From the NCBI GenBank assembly GCA_026018925.1, contig JAKSZU010000016.1, positions 31,834,877 to 31,898,876 on the forward strand: a stretch of 64,000 nucleotides of DNA. Reading direction: 5' to 3'. This document shows positions 23,534 to 34,879 of this stretch, piece after piece (position 1 is the stretch's first letter; every line of letters starts with the position of its first letter). Source of the DNA: Tupaia tana (Eukaryota > Chordata > Mammalia > Scandentia > Tupaiidae). The translations under genes and the position numbers were made by a program. A model generated the notes under the pieces. That model saw only the letters and a list, made by a program, of their open reading frames with translations. It was not told where the DNA came from and made no database searches.

Positions 23534-23690
23534 GAGCCTGTAGGTGGCATGGTGGTTAAGGCGCTGGACTCACATACCAGACCTGGTGGCTTGCTTTCTC
23601 ACTTTCCCTCTGTCTCTCTCTTTCTGGTCAACACATATGCCTTACAGCAAACTAAAAAATAATAATAATAAATAAAATAAAATATTTTTT
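23534..23690 (+). mobile_element. Mosaic SINE between the A and B forms
   Basis: Head agcctgtaggtggcatggtgg with ttaaggcgctggactc, then a box-B-less jump to cagacctggtggcttgcttt (the region around gttcaagtc is deleted), ctcactttccctctgtctctctc, gtcaacacatatgccttacagc (A-type 3' block) and a (taa)n/(aaat)n tail like SINE-B. It lacks the 100-bp central block of SINE-A. Confidence 0.8.
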
Positions 23691-23774
23691 TTTTAAAAAT
23701 GAGGCTTTAAGCACTTATTCCCTATTTGGGTGGTAGTCTCTCAGAAGAATCTGATATTTAAGACTTAAATTAGC

Positions 23775-24034
23775 GGGACCAGCAGATGGCAAAATGGTTA
23801 CGTCACTGGACTCCCATGTAGTCTACCACGGTTCAAGTTCCGGACTTGGTGGCTTAAACTCATGCCAGGTTCATGTGCATGCGTGCCCAGATCCTGAGAG
23901 GAGAATGGAGGAGAAGGGTTTACAGCGTGGCCATCCTCCTTGGGGGTGGTTTCTCACTTTCTGTCTCTCTGTCTCTTTCTGTCTTTCTGGCTAGTGCACA
24001 TGCCCTGTAGCAAAAACCTCTCTAAGAAAAAAAA
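23775..24034 (+). mobile_element. SINE-A with 15-bp TSD
   Basis: gggaccagcagatggcaaaatgg, box B ggttcaagttc, ggtggcttaaactcatgcc, gaggagaagggtttacagc, CT run and gccctgtagcaaaaacc. TSD aagacttaaattagc at 23760-23774 and 24035-24049, perfect. Confidence 0.95.
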
Positions 24035-24049
24035 AAGACTTAAATTAGC

Positions 24050-24726
24050 ACCAAAGCAATAGACTTACTTCTCAGGACTACCTTTGGATAGAGAAATAAA
24101 AAAAAGAAATAAACTTGTGTATGGAGTTTCTTGAGCTTTCTTAATGAATAAATAATTAAATGCATAGATTACTTATTGCCAACACCATCATAAATTAGAT
24201 ATCGGGACTAATGCATATGTCAACTTTGTTTTTCAATTGATGAAGAAGTAATTTGTTATTTATCAAATAAAAAGGTCACAAAAGAAATGTATTAATTTCT
24301 AGCCAGTATCTGTAACATAGAGAATTAATTGGAATACAGTATCAATGGACTCGTCCACACTAAAGGACAGAGCTCGTTTGTCACTTTCACCAACGTCTAC
24401 CAGCTCCAGCCATAATCACGAAAACACTGATGATTGTGTAATTCTTACATTTCACTTTTTGACATTATTATCTTGTTATTTTTTCCCCTCTGTGTTGTTT
24501 CAACCAATGCTGGTAAGAGAGTTTCTGCACATAATTGAGACATCATTTATTTCACTCTTATTGACAAAATGCATCAGACAAAGCTGGTTATCTTATGTTG
24601 CTTCAAATACTTTAAAAACAACTACTGGTATGACCAGAGTTCCATGGTTTTTCTACCTCACATCCAAACACACTCTGAAAGACCTTTTTAAGTCTAGGAA
24701 AGAAACATTTCTGGTACAGTCTATAG
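24050..24726. other. Unique sequence
   Basis: A 136-codon frame (24345-24755) is the longest non-repeat frame of this part, but I see no domain, signal or splice structure, and its 3' end runs into a DNA transposon. Not called as a gene. Confidence 0.45.
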
Positions 24727-24781
24727 CAGTGCCACCCAATAGAAATACAAAGTGAAACTAACATGTAACTTTGAATTTTCT

Positions 24782-25047
24782 TTTCCTGAGAGGCTTTTTT
24801 TTTTCTTGCTATAGGGCACGTGTGCTCACCAGACAGAGAGAGAGAGACAGAGAGACAGAAAGCGAGAAATCACCCCCCGGGGGGATGGCCACGCCGCAAT
24901 CCCTTCTCCTCTGTTCTCCTCTTGGGGTCTTGGGCACGCACACACACGCACCCGGCATGAGTTTTAAGCCACCGGGTCTGGGACGCGAACCGCGGTCGAC
25001 TACGTGGGAGTCCAGCGACATAGCCATTAAGCTAACTGCTGGTCCCA
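24782..25047 (-). mobile_element. Young SINE-A, minus strand, inside the hAT element
   Basis: Near-consensus in reverse: ttgctatagggcacgtgtgc, gagaaatcaccccccggggg, ggccacgccgcaatcccttc, gccaccgggtctgggacgcg, aaccgcggtcgactacgtgg (box B side) and ccattaagctaactgctggtccc. Many CpGs survive. TSD aactttgaattttct at 24767-24781 and 25048-25062, 15 of 15. Open frames on both strands here are SINE-derived. Confidence 0.96.
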
Positions 25048-25261
25048 AACTTTGAATTTTCTAATAGTTACTTGGAAAGGGTATACCAGTGAAAACGAAA
25101 CAAATCCAAAATATTATTATCTCAACATTGAGGTCCATATGAAAGATTATTGACATAGTTTACTTTTCCATATCAAGTCTTTAAAATTACATATATTTTA
25201 TACCTACAGTACATATCAATTCAGAAACTAAATTTCCAGTGGTTAAAATACATTTCTGGGA

Positions 25262-25512
25262 CTTAACAGGTTTAGCTACGGGAATCTCACTTGTTCGATC
25301 ATGATTCGAGCCCCGGACGCAGTGGCTTGAAAATCGCACCAGGCACCTGTGCATGTGTACCCAAAATCCTAAGAAGAGAATGGCTGAGAAGGGACTGTGG
25401 CATGGTCATCCATCCTGGAGGGTGATTTCTCAAATCTCATTGCTCTGTCTCCGTCCCTCTCTTTCTCTGGTGAGCACATTGGCCCTATGGAGGAAAAAAA
25501 AAAAAAAAAAAG
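25262..25512 (+). mobile_element. SINE-A, degraded head
   Basis: The first 30 bases are scrambled (ttaacaggtttagctacggg), but gattcgagccccggacgc, agtggcttgaaaatcgcacc, gagaatggctgagaagggac, CT run and ggccctatgg plus A tail are clear. Confidence 0.85.
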
Positions 25513-25546
25513 AACAACTTTAAGAAAATAAAAATAATACACTTGT

Positions 25547-25695
25547 GGCCCAGCTGCACTGGTGCAGGCATTCTCCGGGGCAATCCTGAAGTCACATGAG
25601 ATAGTTTGTTCACTCTACTTCAACATTGTAAAGCCCTGTGAAGGGTCTCTGTCTCTGTCTTCCTCCCTTGCTCTCTTTCTCTCGTGAAAGAAATA
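25547..25695 (+). mobile_element. SINE-C-like fragment
   Basis: cccagctgcactggtgcagg, attgtaaagccctgtgaagg, ctctgtctctgtcttcctcc and ctctcgtgaaagaaataac suggest an old CT-rich tRNA-type SINE. Low certainty. Confidence 0.4.
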
Positions 25696-26084
25696 ACTAA
25701 GTACTGAGTCATAGGGAAAATCATGGTGCATTTTTCATAGAAAAACATTGAAAAATGTCACGACTTTCCCAATGACCTAATAATTTTCTTTTAAAGACTA
25801 GAGCCCTACAAAAATAAAAAGATTGTGTTGGTCATAAAAGTATTTTCCACTCCTTTAGGTTTTAAATATAAATTTAAATTAATTAAAATCAAATGCAACT
25901 AAAAACTGCATTTTCCAATCACCCTAGCCACTTTTCAAGTGCTCCAGAGCCACATGTGATTGGTGGCTGCTATATTGGACAGCATAAGACTAGAAGTTGA
26001 AGCCATCCCAACCAGTAAGCAAAACACAACACCATCAGCCATCGGGGTGGAGCCATGAGAAGATGACATTAGCTATATCACTGC

Positions 26085-26250
26085 TATATGTCAGGCATGG
26101 TCCCCATCAGTTGTGACTATAGAATGCAAAGTCTCTGAGGGAAGGTGTGTCACCTATTTTGCTCACTATTAGCATTCTTAATGCTTAGAATGTGCCTGGC
26201 ACACCTTAAGTATTCAATACCCATCTGTCAAAGAAATTAATTTGCTGAAT
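26085..26250 (+). mobile_element. L2 3' end, plus strand
   Basis: atagaatgcaaagtctctgagggaagg, ctattagcattcttaatgc, agaatgtgcctggcacacc and ttaagtattcaatacccatc match the L2 3' UTR and terminal repeat region. Confidence 0.7.
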
Positions 26251-26254
26251 TTTT

Positions 26255-26410
26255 CATCGCTATTTTAGCAACCATACATGTGAAGAGGACTCAGGCAAGC
26301 TATAAATGTTAATCCAGGGTTACACAGCAAATTGTGGCAATCATGACTTAATCCCAGGATCATCTGACTCCAACACGAGTGCTCTCTTCAAGGTCTTACG
26401 TTACCATCCA
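26255..26410 (-). mobile_element. MIR SINE, minus strand
   Basis: gaagaggactcaggcaagc, aatccagggttacacagcaa, cttaatcccaggatcatctgactcc and gagtgctctcttc match the reversed MIR tRNA-like half. Confidence 0.7.
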
Positions 26411-26517
26411 ATGACGACAAAGTTCCATCTTACTTTGTAATTCATCATGTATTTTGTTGATAGCAGATCTGTCATTCTGTTTATGTGTGTCTATGATCAT
26501 ATTAAAAGTTTACAACC

Positions 26518-26760
26518 CAGCCTGGTGATACCATCCACAGCAAACTGAACAGCAGTGTTGGAAGCCGCATGGCTGACCATGGATTCAGGTCCCCAGGTCA
26601 TCCCAAAAACATGCCAGCAAGTGCATGTATGTCCAAGATCTCAATGAGCTGGAGAGCAAGTAAAGGGGACCACAGCATGATGCGAACATATGAAGGATCT
26701 TCTCCCTCTCTTTTCCCCATTTCCTGCAAATGTGCATGGGCGCACCTCTATAAATAACAA
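26518..26760 (+). mobile_element. SINE-D (old SINE-A relative)
   Basis: Middle block ccatggattcaggtccccagg, caagtgcatgtatgtccaag, atctcaatgagctggagagc, accacagcatgatgcgaac, CT-rich tctccctctcttttcccc and a tataaataacaaa tail parallel the SINE at 54811-55050. Probably ancestral to the SINE-A body. Confidence 0.55.
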
Positions 26761-27033
26761 AAATAACTTCTAAACCTTTTTAAAAATTAGTTTTCATCCT
26801 CCAGAAACATACCCATTTATGCAAAGAGCAAGATGGGCAACTGACAAGCATGTTGAGTGAAGGAAAAAAGTCAATTCTGCTGTCAGTGGGGCAGGATATA
26901 CAGTAGATAGTTGAAATGTAGCAGAATTTGCTAAGTCTCAGAGGATCTGTTTACTCGAAGCACACAGATATTCTTGTAATTGATTCATTGTGCTGACAAA
27001 TCTTACATTGCCAGTCAAAACTGGGCCATCTCT
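26761..27033. other. Unique sequence
   Basis: Nothing recognised. Confidence 0.35.
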
Positions 27034-27262
27034 GGGACCAGCAGATGGTATAATGGTTACATCTCTGAACTCCCACGTAATCATTCGTAGTTCAAGCCCC
27101 AGACCTGGCAGCGTAAAACTCATGCCAGGCGAATGTGCATGTGTGCCCAAAATCCCAAGAGGAGAATGAAAGAGAAAGGATTGTGGCGCCGTCATCTCCC
27201 CTGGGGGAGGAGTGATTTCTCACTTTCTGTCTCTGTTTCTTTGGTGAGTATGCATGTCCTAT

Positions 27263-27298
<36 letters not shown>
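27034..27298 (+). mobile_element. SINE-A with 33-A tail
   Basis: gggaccagcagatggtataatgg, box B agttcaagcccc, gacctggcagcgtaaaactc, ggattgtggcgccgtcatc, gtgatttctcactttctgtc, tgcatgtcctatagc and an A run to 27298. Confidence 0.93.
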
Positions 27299-27300
<2 letters not shown>

Positions 27301-27327
27301 CTAAAAAATAAAAGAGTTCAAATATTT

Positions 27328-27480
27328 ATCAGGTATTGGTAAACTTGAGCAAGTCATTTAACCTCTCAAATATATTCCTCACCTATAAAATGGGAAGGTT
27401 ACCTATATTATCTACCTCTCAAAAGGATACAAAAATGGTTTATTATATAAAAATTAGCTATAACTATTAGTACTAAAATC
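27328..27480 (+). mobile_element. MIR SINE, plus strand
   Basis: cttgagcaagtcatttaacctctcaaa, cctcacctataaaatgggaagg, cctatattatctacctctcaaaagg match MIR core. A short decayed MIR-like tail on the other strand may follow at 27490-27560. Confidence 0.75.
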
Positions 27481-27581
27481 AGCTTATGACTCAGTTTACT
27501 TCCATTAAATACCTACTCTATTGCAAGCATTTCTGGGACTTTCATACCTGTTACCCTCTTTTTATTTATTTTTCTTTTTAA

Positions 27582-27823
27582 GGAAGATTTTTGCTATAGG
27601 GCGTGTGTACTCTCTGGAGAGTCAGAGAGAGACAGAAAGTGAGAAATCACCCCCAGAGGGGATGATCACAATGCAATACCTTCTCCATTCTCCCTTCTGA
27701 GTTTTGGGCACACACACACACACATATGCCCAGAGTATTTTTTAAACTGCTGGATCTGGGACTCAAACCACATACTCAGTCATGAGGGATCCATGCCTTA
27801 ACCACCATGCCACTTGCTGGCTC
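27582..27823 (-). mobile_element. SINE-A, minus strand
   Basis: tttttgctatagggcgtgtg, gagaaatcacccccagaggg, gcacacacacacacacatat (small TG expansion), aaactgctggatctgggactc, aaccacatactcagtcatg and ccttaaccaccatgccacttg. Confidence 0.9.
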
Positions 27824-28034
27824 AAAATGTTCCATATTTTTTTTAAAAAGTGGAAAGATGATGATAAAGATGGTGATAGACTTTGCTGTTTTTGTTAATG
27901 CTCTTTTTTGGCCAATTTTTAAATGGCAATATTGTGTTTACTCCCACAATTTAAAAAAAAAAAAAGCATTATGTCCATGAAATCCACAATTCCCTAAGCC
28001 TCATTCAGTCTCCTCTGATGTCAGTGAGTTGAGG

Positions 28035-28410
28035 ATGAGGTAGTATTATGTTGTCATTTAGCCAATTCCCTGCTAAAACATTTCATTAGCTTCTTGTTGT
28101 CATTGGATTGATATAAAAGTCTTTCAAATACTCTGCAGGCAGCTTCTGATCTGATTTTTCTCTCCATCATCAGTTTCCCTCTTGCCCGGTCCCCCACACC
28201 ACCCTATTGCCCAGATGCACTCCAACCACATGGCTCTCCTGCATTTCTTTCACCGCTCAGTCTCCTTCTATACAGCATCTTCACTGTGCTGTGGCCTCTG
28301 CCTGGAACTCCTCTCATACCCATTCTAGCTAATGTTTACTCACCCTTTAGCTTAAATGTCACACCCTCTGCTTCTCAATAACACTCTGAGGTTTCCCAAC
28401 AGATCTTTTT
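28035..28410 (+). mobile_element. L2 LINE fragment, plus strand
   Basis: aattccctgctaaaacatttc, attgatataaaagtctttcaa, gcccagatgcactccaacc, catggctctcctgcatttc, gcctctgcctggaactcctc and ttaaatgtcacaccctctgc follow the late L2 ORF. Confidence 0.8.
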
Positions 28411-28880
28411 CCTACTTCATAGATAGAAGATAGTGTAGCATACAGAGAGAAGTTTAATGGTTTCCCCAAAGTTAGTGACAGAGAGAGGGACTATAAAACA
28501 CATTTCCTGATAGATAGCAGAGAGACCTTTGCAGAATCTTTGTGTCCAAATAAGGTTTGATATTGGTAGAGGAAAGTGGGGTGGGGTAGAGCAGGGGGAA
28601 GAAAGGGGTTTGAATCGGGAAGCCCCACAAGCCTATGTGCTCCTGTCTCTTCTAAACTCTGTCTCAAAGCTCAGGCTCTCCAGGAGGCAAGGGCATTAAC
28701 AATTTTATGCTACCCTTGGTGGTCTAATGTAAACCTTGGTGAATTCTTTGTATCCTTGAAAAACAAAAACCAAAGTATGCCTTTCTGAAAGTGAAATATA
28801 TCTCCTATCTCTACATATAGAAATGCCCATTTCCTTCCACCAGCTGTAGTAGAATTCCTCTACAAAAGTCAGTGAAGACA
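28411..28880. other. Unique sequence
   Basis: Nothing recognised; purine-rich patch near 28570-28610. Confidence 0.4.
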
Positions 28881-29171
28881 GGGACCAGCAGGTGGTGCAG
28901 TTGTTAAGGCACTGAACTCCCACATGGCCAACAATGGTTTCAGTCCCAGACCAGTAGCATGAAAATCACACCAAGCGGGTGTATGTGTGAACCCCAAATC
29001 TTGAGAGGAGAATGGAGGAGAAGGGATTACAGTATGGCCATCTCCCCACAGGGTGATTTCTCACTTGCCCTCTCACTGTCTCTCTCTCTTTCTCTCTCTC
29101 TCTCTCCCCAGCAAGCACTCATGCCCTATAGCAAAAAATGTTAAAAAGAAAAAAAAAATGAAAAGAAAAAC
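28881..29171 (+). mobile_element. SINE-A, older subgroup
   Basis: gggaccagcaggtggtgcag, ttgttaaggcactgaactcc, agcatgaaaatcacaccaag, gaggagaagggattacag, (CT)n at about 29068-29105, ccctatagc and A-rich tail. Diverged TSD agtcagtgaagaca (28867-28880) and agtcaatgaggaca (29172-29185), 12 of 14. Confidence 0.92.
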
Positions 29172-29185
29172 AGTCAATGAGGACA

Positions 29186-31734
29186 TGGAGTTCCTCTCTC
29201 AGCCAGTTGTTGTAAGCCAGACAGACCCCTTTGTGTGAAATCTCTTAGAGCCCCTTTACCCCTCTGTCAGCAGATCCTTCATTCAAACCTTTTGCCTTCC
29301 AGGAATGAGGGTATTAGTACACTTAGGTCCTGGAATCCACAGTACTGCTCTCTGGAGACACTTCCCAAAAAGAACCCTCTGTCCTTCTGGCTCTTTACAT
29401 TACCTACCTAAAGGATGAAGAAGGGTCATTTTTAATAATGGATGTTGTGTTAAGAAAATCCTCCTAGCAGTGTAAACTAATGATCAGTTAATGATATCCC
29501 AAACATGATGGTCAGCAACGAGGGAGATTTAGTTTAGTGGCCCAAGGAGTCTGCTACCTAGGAAGTAAAAAGGCACTTGAGAGCCTTTCCTTCAGACATT
29601 TCCCTACAAGAAAGGATAAAACAAAGCCCAGACTATAGCGCAAAGCCCAAAACAAACTCTGGCCCCAGCGGCTGTTCTACTCTTTACTGGGGCTCGATCT
29701 GAAATGAACCTCAGGAGGGAAGTCACTTGGACTCAGAAGTAAGTAGCATGACTCATTGGTTTATTAAAGCTGGAATAAACAGAAGGAAGCAAGTGCCTGA
29801 AGAAACAATAGGAAATATGAATGGTTTGTCTTCTGGAGAGCATGAGAACTCGTCCTTCTTTTGGCAGTCGTGGAATCCTGCCTGATGGGAGGACATTGTT
29901 TTCCCAGAACATGGCCTTTCCGAGCACTTGGCATGACATCATACACCTTTAGTGTTCCATTCTGTCAGGGGAGGCCCCTGCATTTCTTGATCTCTCCTCC
30001 AGTGAACCAACCAGAGGGTAGCCATGAAAATGAGAAGGGAGAAGGCCAAAGAAAATACCATGTTGACTGGATTAGGAATAATTTATCCAGGGTTAGGACA
30101 GAGTAAAATCTAACCCTGAAATGGCAGAAATGAGGCCACCAATTCTTCTGACTGCAACGCTATGTTCATAAATGACAACAAAGCTAAATGAGAATGAGGG
30201 GGTAATGGTTACTGCAGTGAACGGGGGAAAAAGGCAGAAAAAATGGAGGCTGTGAAAACAGGCCACTGGTTGAGCAATTATACAGTATTTTACTAGGAGT
30301 AAAAATTAGGAATGTCAGTAGAGAATAAAGCTGTTTAAATTAGAAGTTAGACCTGGCTCTACTTGCCCACCTAAAAAGAATAGCCACATTGGGGTGATAA
30401 ACCCTTTGAACTGTGTCTAAGTACCAGGACTGTTTACTTTGAGGAAGGAAACTGTCAGTTCTGTTTGTTCACAATGAGCCAACCACAATGTGTCTGATGG
30501 ATTTGGTTCTAGTAAAAGAGGGGCACGTCAAGTGTAGGAAACAAGAGGTTTATCACGGGATTAGATTTAGGAAGACAAAAGTCATCAAGAGGCTGGTTGG
30601 CAGTCATTGTTTGCTGTGAAACTCCAGGCATGAGGTTGTTTTTCTTAAGGGTTAGCCTCAAATCTAAGATCCCTAAAATACTATTAATAGATCAGTTATT
30701 CACCATTTTTTTAAAAAAATGTAGATTTCCCCCTATCCCAATAGTTTAGATGGCAATTTCTTTCTTCTTGCAGATTTTTTTCTTCAACTTTTAACTAAGA
30801 ATAAACCAAAACTGCCTATTTGTAGGATTATGAATAATCAGTGTCAGGAGAGTTCTATTTAATTAAAAAAAGTTTCACTTAAAAAGTTTTCAATGCTGAT
30901 AACAACTGGGATTAAAAGCAGTTTTTTAAAGTAGATCCTTTCTGTTCCTGAAAGCAAATGTAAAAATTAAAACAAATAAATTAACAAAGGGATAAAACAA
31001 AGAAAGCTCTCTTATGGGCCATGCCTGAACATGTGTGGATTCAAAATTAGGTAAAATTCTTTCTAGAATTTTCTATGACACAAGCCTATGCAATTCAAAA
31101 ATTGAAAAGTTTTACTGAAGGTTAAACATATTTGAGTCACTGGTGAGTACTGTTAAAAAAAATAAAATAAATTCAAGGAAGAGACAGAAATATTTCTTCT
31201 TTATTTGAAAAACTTTTCCCCAAGTAGCTTATGAATCAAATCTTACAGTCTCTATAAAGTTTAGTGCTTCAAAGAGCTGACAAACTTATACAGTATGTCC
31301 ATTGAAATGACTTATTCTACTCTCTGAAAATGCTTAGATTTAGAAATTGTGACCTTCTGGACACTACAGACCTGTGTACTCCTACTTCATCTTGCTAGCA
31401 AATGAGACAAACTACTATTTTTTTTAAACAAATTCTTAAATATTCTGTTGGGAAACTGTGTTATACCACTGATCTATTTTGCTCAGCTGCATTCTTTCTT
31501 TCTTTCTTTTTCTTTCAAAAAAAAAAAAAACTCCTGCTCTTTTTATTGTAGAAATCTCTGACTTCTGCTAAAATTCCAATACTCTGTTTAACTGGGACAT
31601 TGTCCTCAATGGAATTACTGAGAATCACTTCTTCAGAGCAAGTCAATTATATAAAGAGTGATTTTATGCTATCTGTACTATGAAAACAATTTCTCTTTAC
31701 TTTTTCAAATAAGAGATTGTGCAGTAAATGCTTC
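29186..31734. other. Unique sequence, 2.5 kb, no interspersed repeat seen
   Basis: One of the two longest stretches with no SINE, LINE or LTR I can recognise. No frame with a recognisable domain; overlapping short frames near 29733-30106 have no family match. Could hold conserved non-coding sequence, but this cannot be judged without comparison. Confidence 0.5.
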
Positions 31735-32540
31735 TCCAATAAAAAACAAGTGTTGGTAAGGATATGAACGATTTATGCCCTGTTGGTGGGAATCTAAAGT
31801 ATTACAACAGCTACTATAAAAACCAGTATGGTGGTTCCTCAAAAAATTAAAAACAGAACTACCATATGATTCAGCAATCTGACTTTGGGGTACATATCCA
31901 AAAGAATCTCAGGATCTGCACTCCCATGTTCAGTGAAGCATTATCCACAATAGCTAAGATGTGAAAGTAACCCAAATGTTCATCGGCGATTAATGGCTAA
32001 AGAAAATGTAGAATATACATAAGCTGGAATATTATCTAGTCTGTTTAAAAAAGGAAATTCTACCATTTGCAGCATGATGGATGAAGCTGGAATGCATTAC
32101 ACTAAGTGAAATAAGCCAGTTTTAGAAAGACAATGTGATTCCACTTATATTAGGTATCTAAAGTAGTCACACTCACAGAGGCAGAGAGTAGAATGGTGGT
32201 TCTTAGGGGTTAGAAGGAGGGGAAAAGAGGAGTGGTTCAATGGGTATGAAGTTTCAGTTATGGGAGCTTGATGATGTGAAGAGAGTTGCTATACAGGGTA
32301 GTGCCTATAGGCAATGACATGATTATACTCTAAAGAATTAGTTAAAAAGATAGAACTCATGTTAATCATTTGTACACAAAAATAAAAATGGAAAAAATAA
32401 ACTTAGAAAAGAGTATAAGGAAACTTTTGGAGGCCATGGATATGTTTATTAGCCTGATTGTGGGGATAATAACACAAGTTCATGCATATGTCCAAATTCA
32501 TTAAATTGTATACATTAAACATGTGCAGCTTTTTCCAAAC
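31735..32540 (+). mobile_element. LINE-1 (L1M-type) 3' end, plus strand
   Basis: aagtgttggtaaggatatgaac, ctgttggtgggaatctaaag, aaaaccagtatggtggttcc, aactaccatatgattcagc, aggatctgcactcccatgttc, gaatgcattacactaagtgaaataagccag and, at the end, ggatatgtttattagcctgattg and aaattgtatacattaaacatgtgcag. These are the classic end of ORF2 and 3' UTR of an old mammalian L1. About 0.8 kb remains. Confidence 0.92.
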
Positions 32541-34879
32541 TGTCTCCAGACTGAATATTCTGATATGACAGCATTGCCCGCCTGAACACTCAATCCAAGT
32601 TGGGAAGTCTTCCTTGGCTTATTGCTTTTCCAAAAGCACTCGGAAATGATAATCTCTAGGGCTCCAACCCTATTTCTTAAATATTCAAATTCATGATGAA
32701 TCCAGGAAAGTATAAACTACTGAGTTTGGGGATGATCTGAGAGAAATTGAGCAACAGACCTGCAGGTTTTTTTTTTCTGTTTTTTTTTTTAATATATTTT
32801 TTAATTTCAAGAAAAGCAGTTTTAGCTTTAATAAATCAAAATCAAAGAAATGCTAAGAGAACTTTGCTTAAAACTTAAAGCCAGGAAACAGATTAGGATT
32901 CTGTTCAAATAGTAGGTACATGAACCTATCAGCAGCTCTAGACCAGACAACAATCCTTAAAACCAGAAGACAAAGCCTAGAAGAAAATCAGCAATGTTTG
33001 TACAACAAAGTCATAAGATTCTGTTTCACCAGTTCAGTCTCATGTACTTAATCTATCTTCTGTTGTGGTCCAATCTTACCAATTAAATTCTGGGATATAA
33101 TATTCAACTTCAGACTTGTCCCTATGATTAAGTTGGCCAGTTTCTGAGTTTTTGACTGTTTTCTATTGGTGTCTTTGTTAGTTGTAGGCTACTCATGAAA
33201 AGCAGTTATCATCAACATATAATAAAGTGGGTCAAATTTTCTCTTTATCTTCTACCCTTTCAGGAGTTGATCTCCTCTAAAGACTCCGATCTCAGTAGCA
33301 CGTTAAGCCTACCCTTAATGACTTGATTTTCACCTGTTGTCCCTTTCCTTTCCACTCCCTTGCAACCGGCAAATACACACACCTCTACATCTTTGTCAAA
33401 TACCTAGTTCCCTCATCTCTTAAAGGCAACTAGAGAATGTGAGTGTCTATTTTTTAGCTATGAAAGAGAACCTGGGGGCATTTTATTATGCATTTTAATT
33501 GTACCATGGGGACTTTCTAGCTGGGCTCTTTGAATCCCAAAATCTTAATGGGAATTTGATGACTCTATTCAACAGTTCAAAGAGCCTCTTAGAATAGTTG
33601 CGTTGCTTTTGAAGAAGATACATGATGTAACAAAACCATTAACCATAGTATTAAATAAATTAGTTTACTATTTCTTATTGTCATTTGCTGTTTGCCAAAC
33701 ATTGTTTACTCTCATTATTACACATTCAATTTTATTTGCTTTGAATAATAAAAATGAGGAAATGAATGATTACTTCCTGCAAATGTATTTTAAAAGCTTA
33801 CATGAGGATCCAGCCACTTAAAGATCCTTGAACAAAGAATGGTCCTCTTGTTTCTGGGAGTTTGATTCTCTATGACTAAGTTTCAGAGGTAACACCAATG
33901 ATGAGGTCAAAGAAGAAGGTGACTGCACACACTTATTCCTGTCTTCAATCTTTCAGGTCAGATAACTTCAGCTCTGGAGTTCAAAGGGGAAAAAGATGTT
34001 GTACATTTAATTGTAAAGATAAAATTAATTCAAAATTTAGAACCAGGCTGGGATTTCATGGCTAAAGCTTGACATAAACAGGTGGGTAAACTTGTTCTGA
34101 GCCATTTGCAACATGAGTAACTGGACAGAGACCTGCTCACTTTCTTCCTCTTAGCACATGCTGTACTCAGATGGACCTTGAAATGGTGCCAGCTCAAATT
34201 TGAAGGGATGTTTGGCCAGTGGTAGGTCTGTGGATACACACAGCATGAAAGAAAAAGTGCCTAGAAGCTAAGTATAAGAGAATCTCCATAAAAAACACTT
34301 TTGGCATAAGTCACGAGAGAGCTCCTGAGCGAAGGTAAGACTTTCAATTGTTAGGTCTCCACATGCTCATCTGCAGGAATCAATGGGGAGTCAAGTGGGG
34401 CCTCAGAATGCTCAGTATTTCCGGAAAGTCTCCCTTTACTCAACACCGACAACCTCTCCCCCTTTTTCTGATTCAGGACCATCAGGACTAATCCTGCCAC
34501 ACCCACCATCCCAGATCATGTTGAAGCTCAGAACTTCCAAGCTTCCCCTTATTCCTCCACTGACTCTAATTTGGTTTATGTATGGCCTTTTCTAAGACCA
34601 CCTATTCCATTCCCCCATCCTATACTGTAAACCTTTTTTTGGAGTGCTTCCGGTACTCACATTCAACCTTCTGCAAACTCTTCTCTATCCCCAATCTTAT
34701 TTGGGAGAATTTTCTTTGTGTTCTTGCTCTTACAAGAACCTGGCTCTTTGATGTCATTGGGCCTGATATGGGGCACAAAACCTTCCTTTCCCTTCTTCAG
34801 TGGTACTTCTAAGCCAAACTTTTGCCCTTCTGCCTTTAAATCCCAGTTTTTAATCCCATGATCCAGAATTCTTCCACCA
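32541..34879. other. Unique sequence
   Basis: No gene recognised. T-rich runs at 32766-32795. The segment 32926-32991 is the partner of 11191-11260 in an unassigned old repeat. 34380-34880 has pyrimidine-rich text that might be the decayed 5' part of the L2 that follows. Confidence 0.45.

Larger units (their letters stand above)
24727..25986 (+). mobile_element. hAT-type non-autonomous DNA transposon, split by SINEs
   Basis: Left end cagtgccacccaatagaaat, right end tatattggacagcata, which are imperfect inverted repeats (consensus tgctgtccaatagaa). Internal landmarks: ccaaaatattattatctcaac, tcaagtctttaaaattac, cagtacatatcaattcag, and near the right end agccacttttcaagtgctcc and agccacatgtgattggtggc. 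These are familiar from an old eutherian hAT/Charlie-group element; I do not assert the exact family. SINEs at 24782-25047, 25262-25512 and 25547-25695 interrupt it. Confidence 0.75.

Noticed and set aside
24345-24755. 136-codon frame as a possible gene
   Set aside because: No recognisable domain, and it enters the left end of a DNA transposon. Not enough support.
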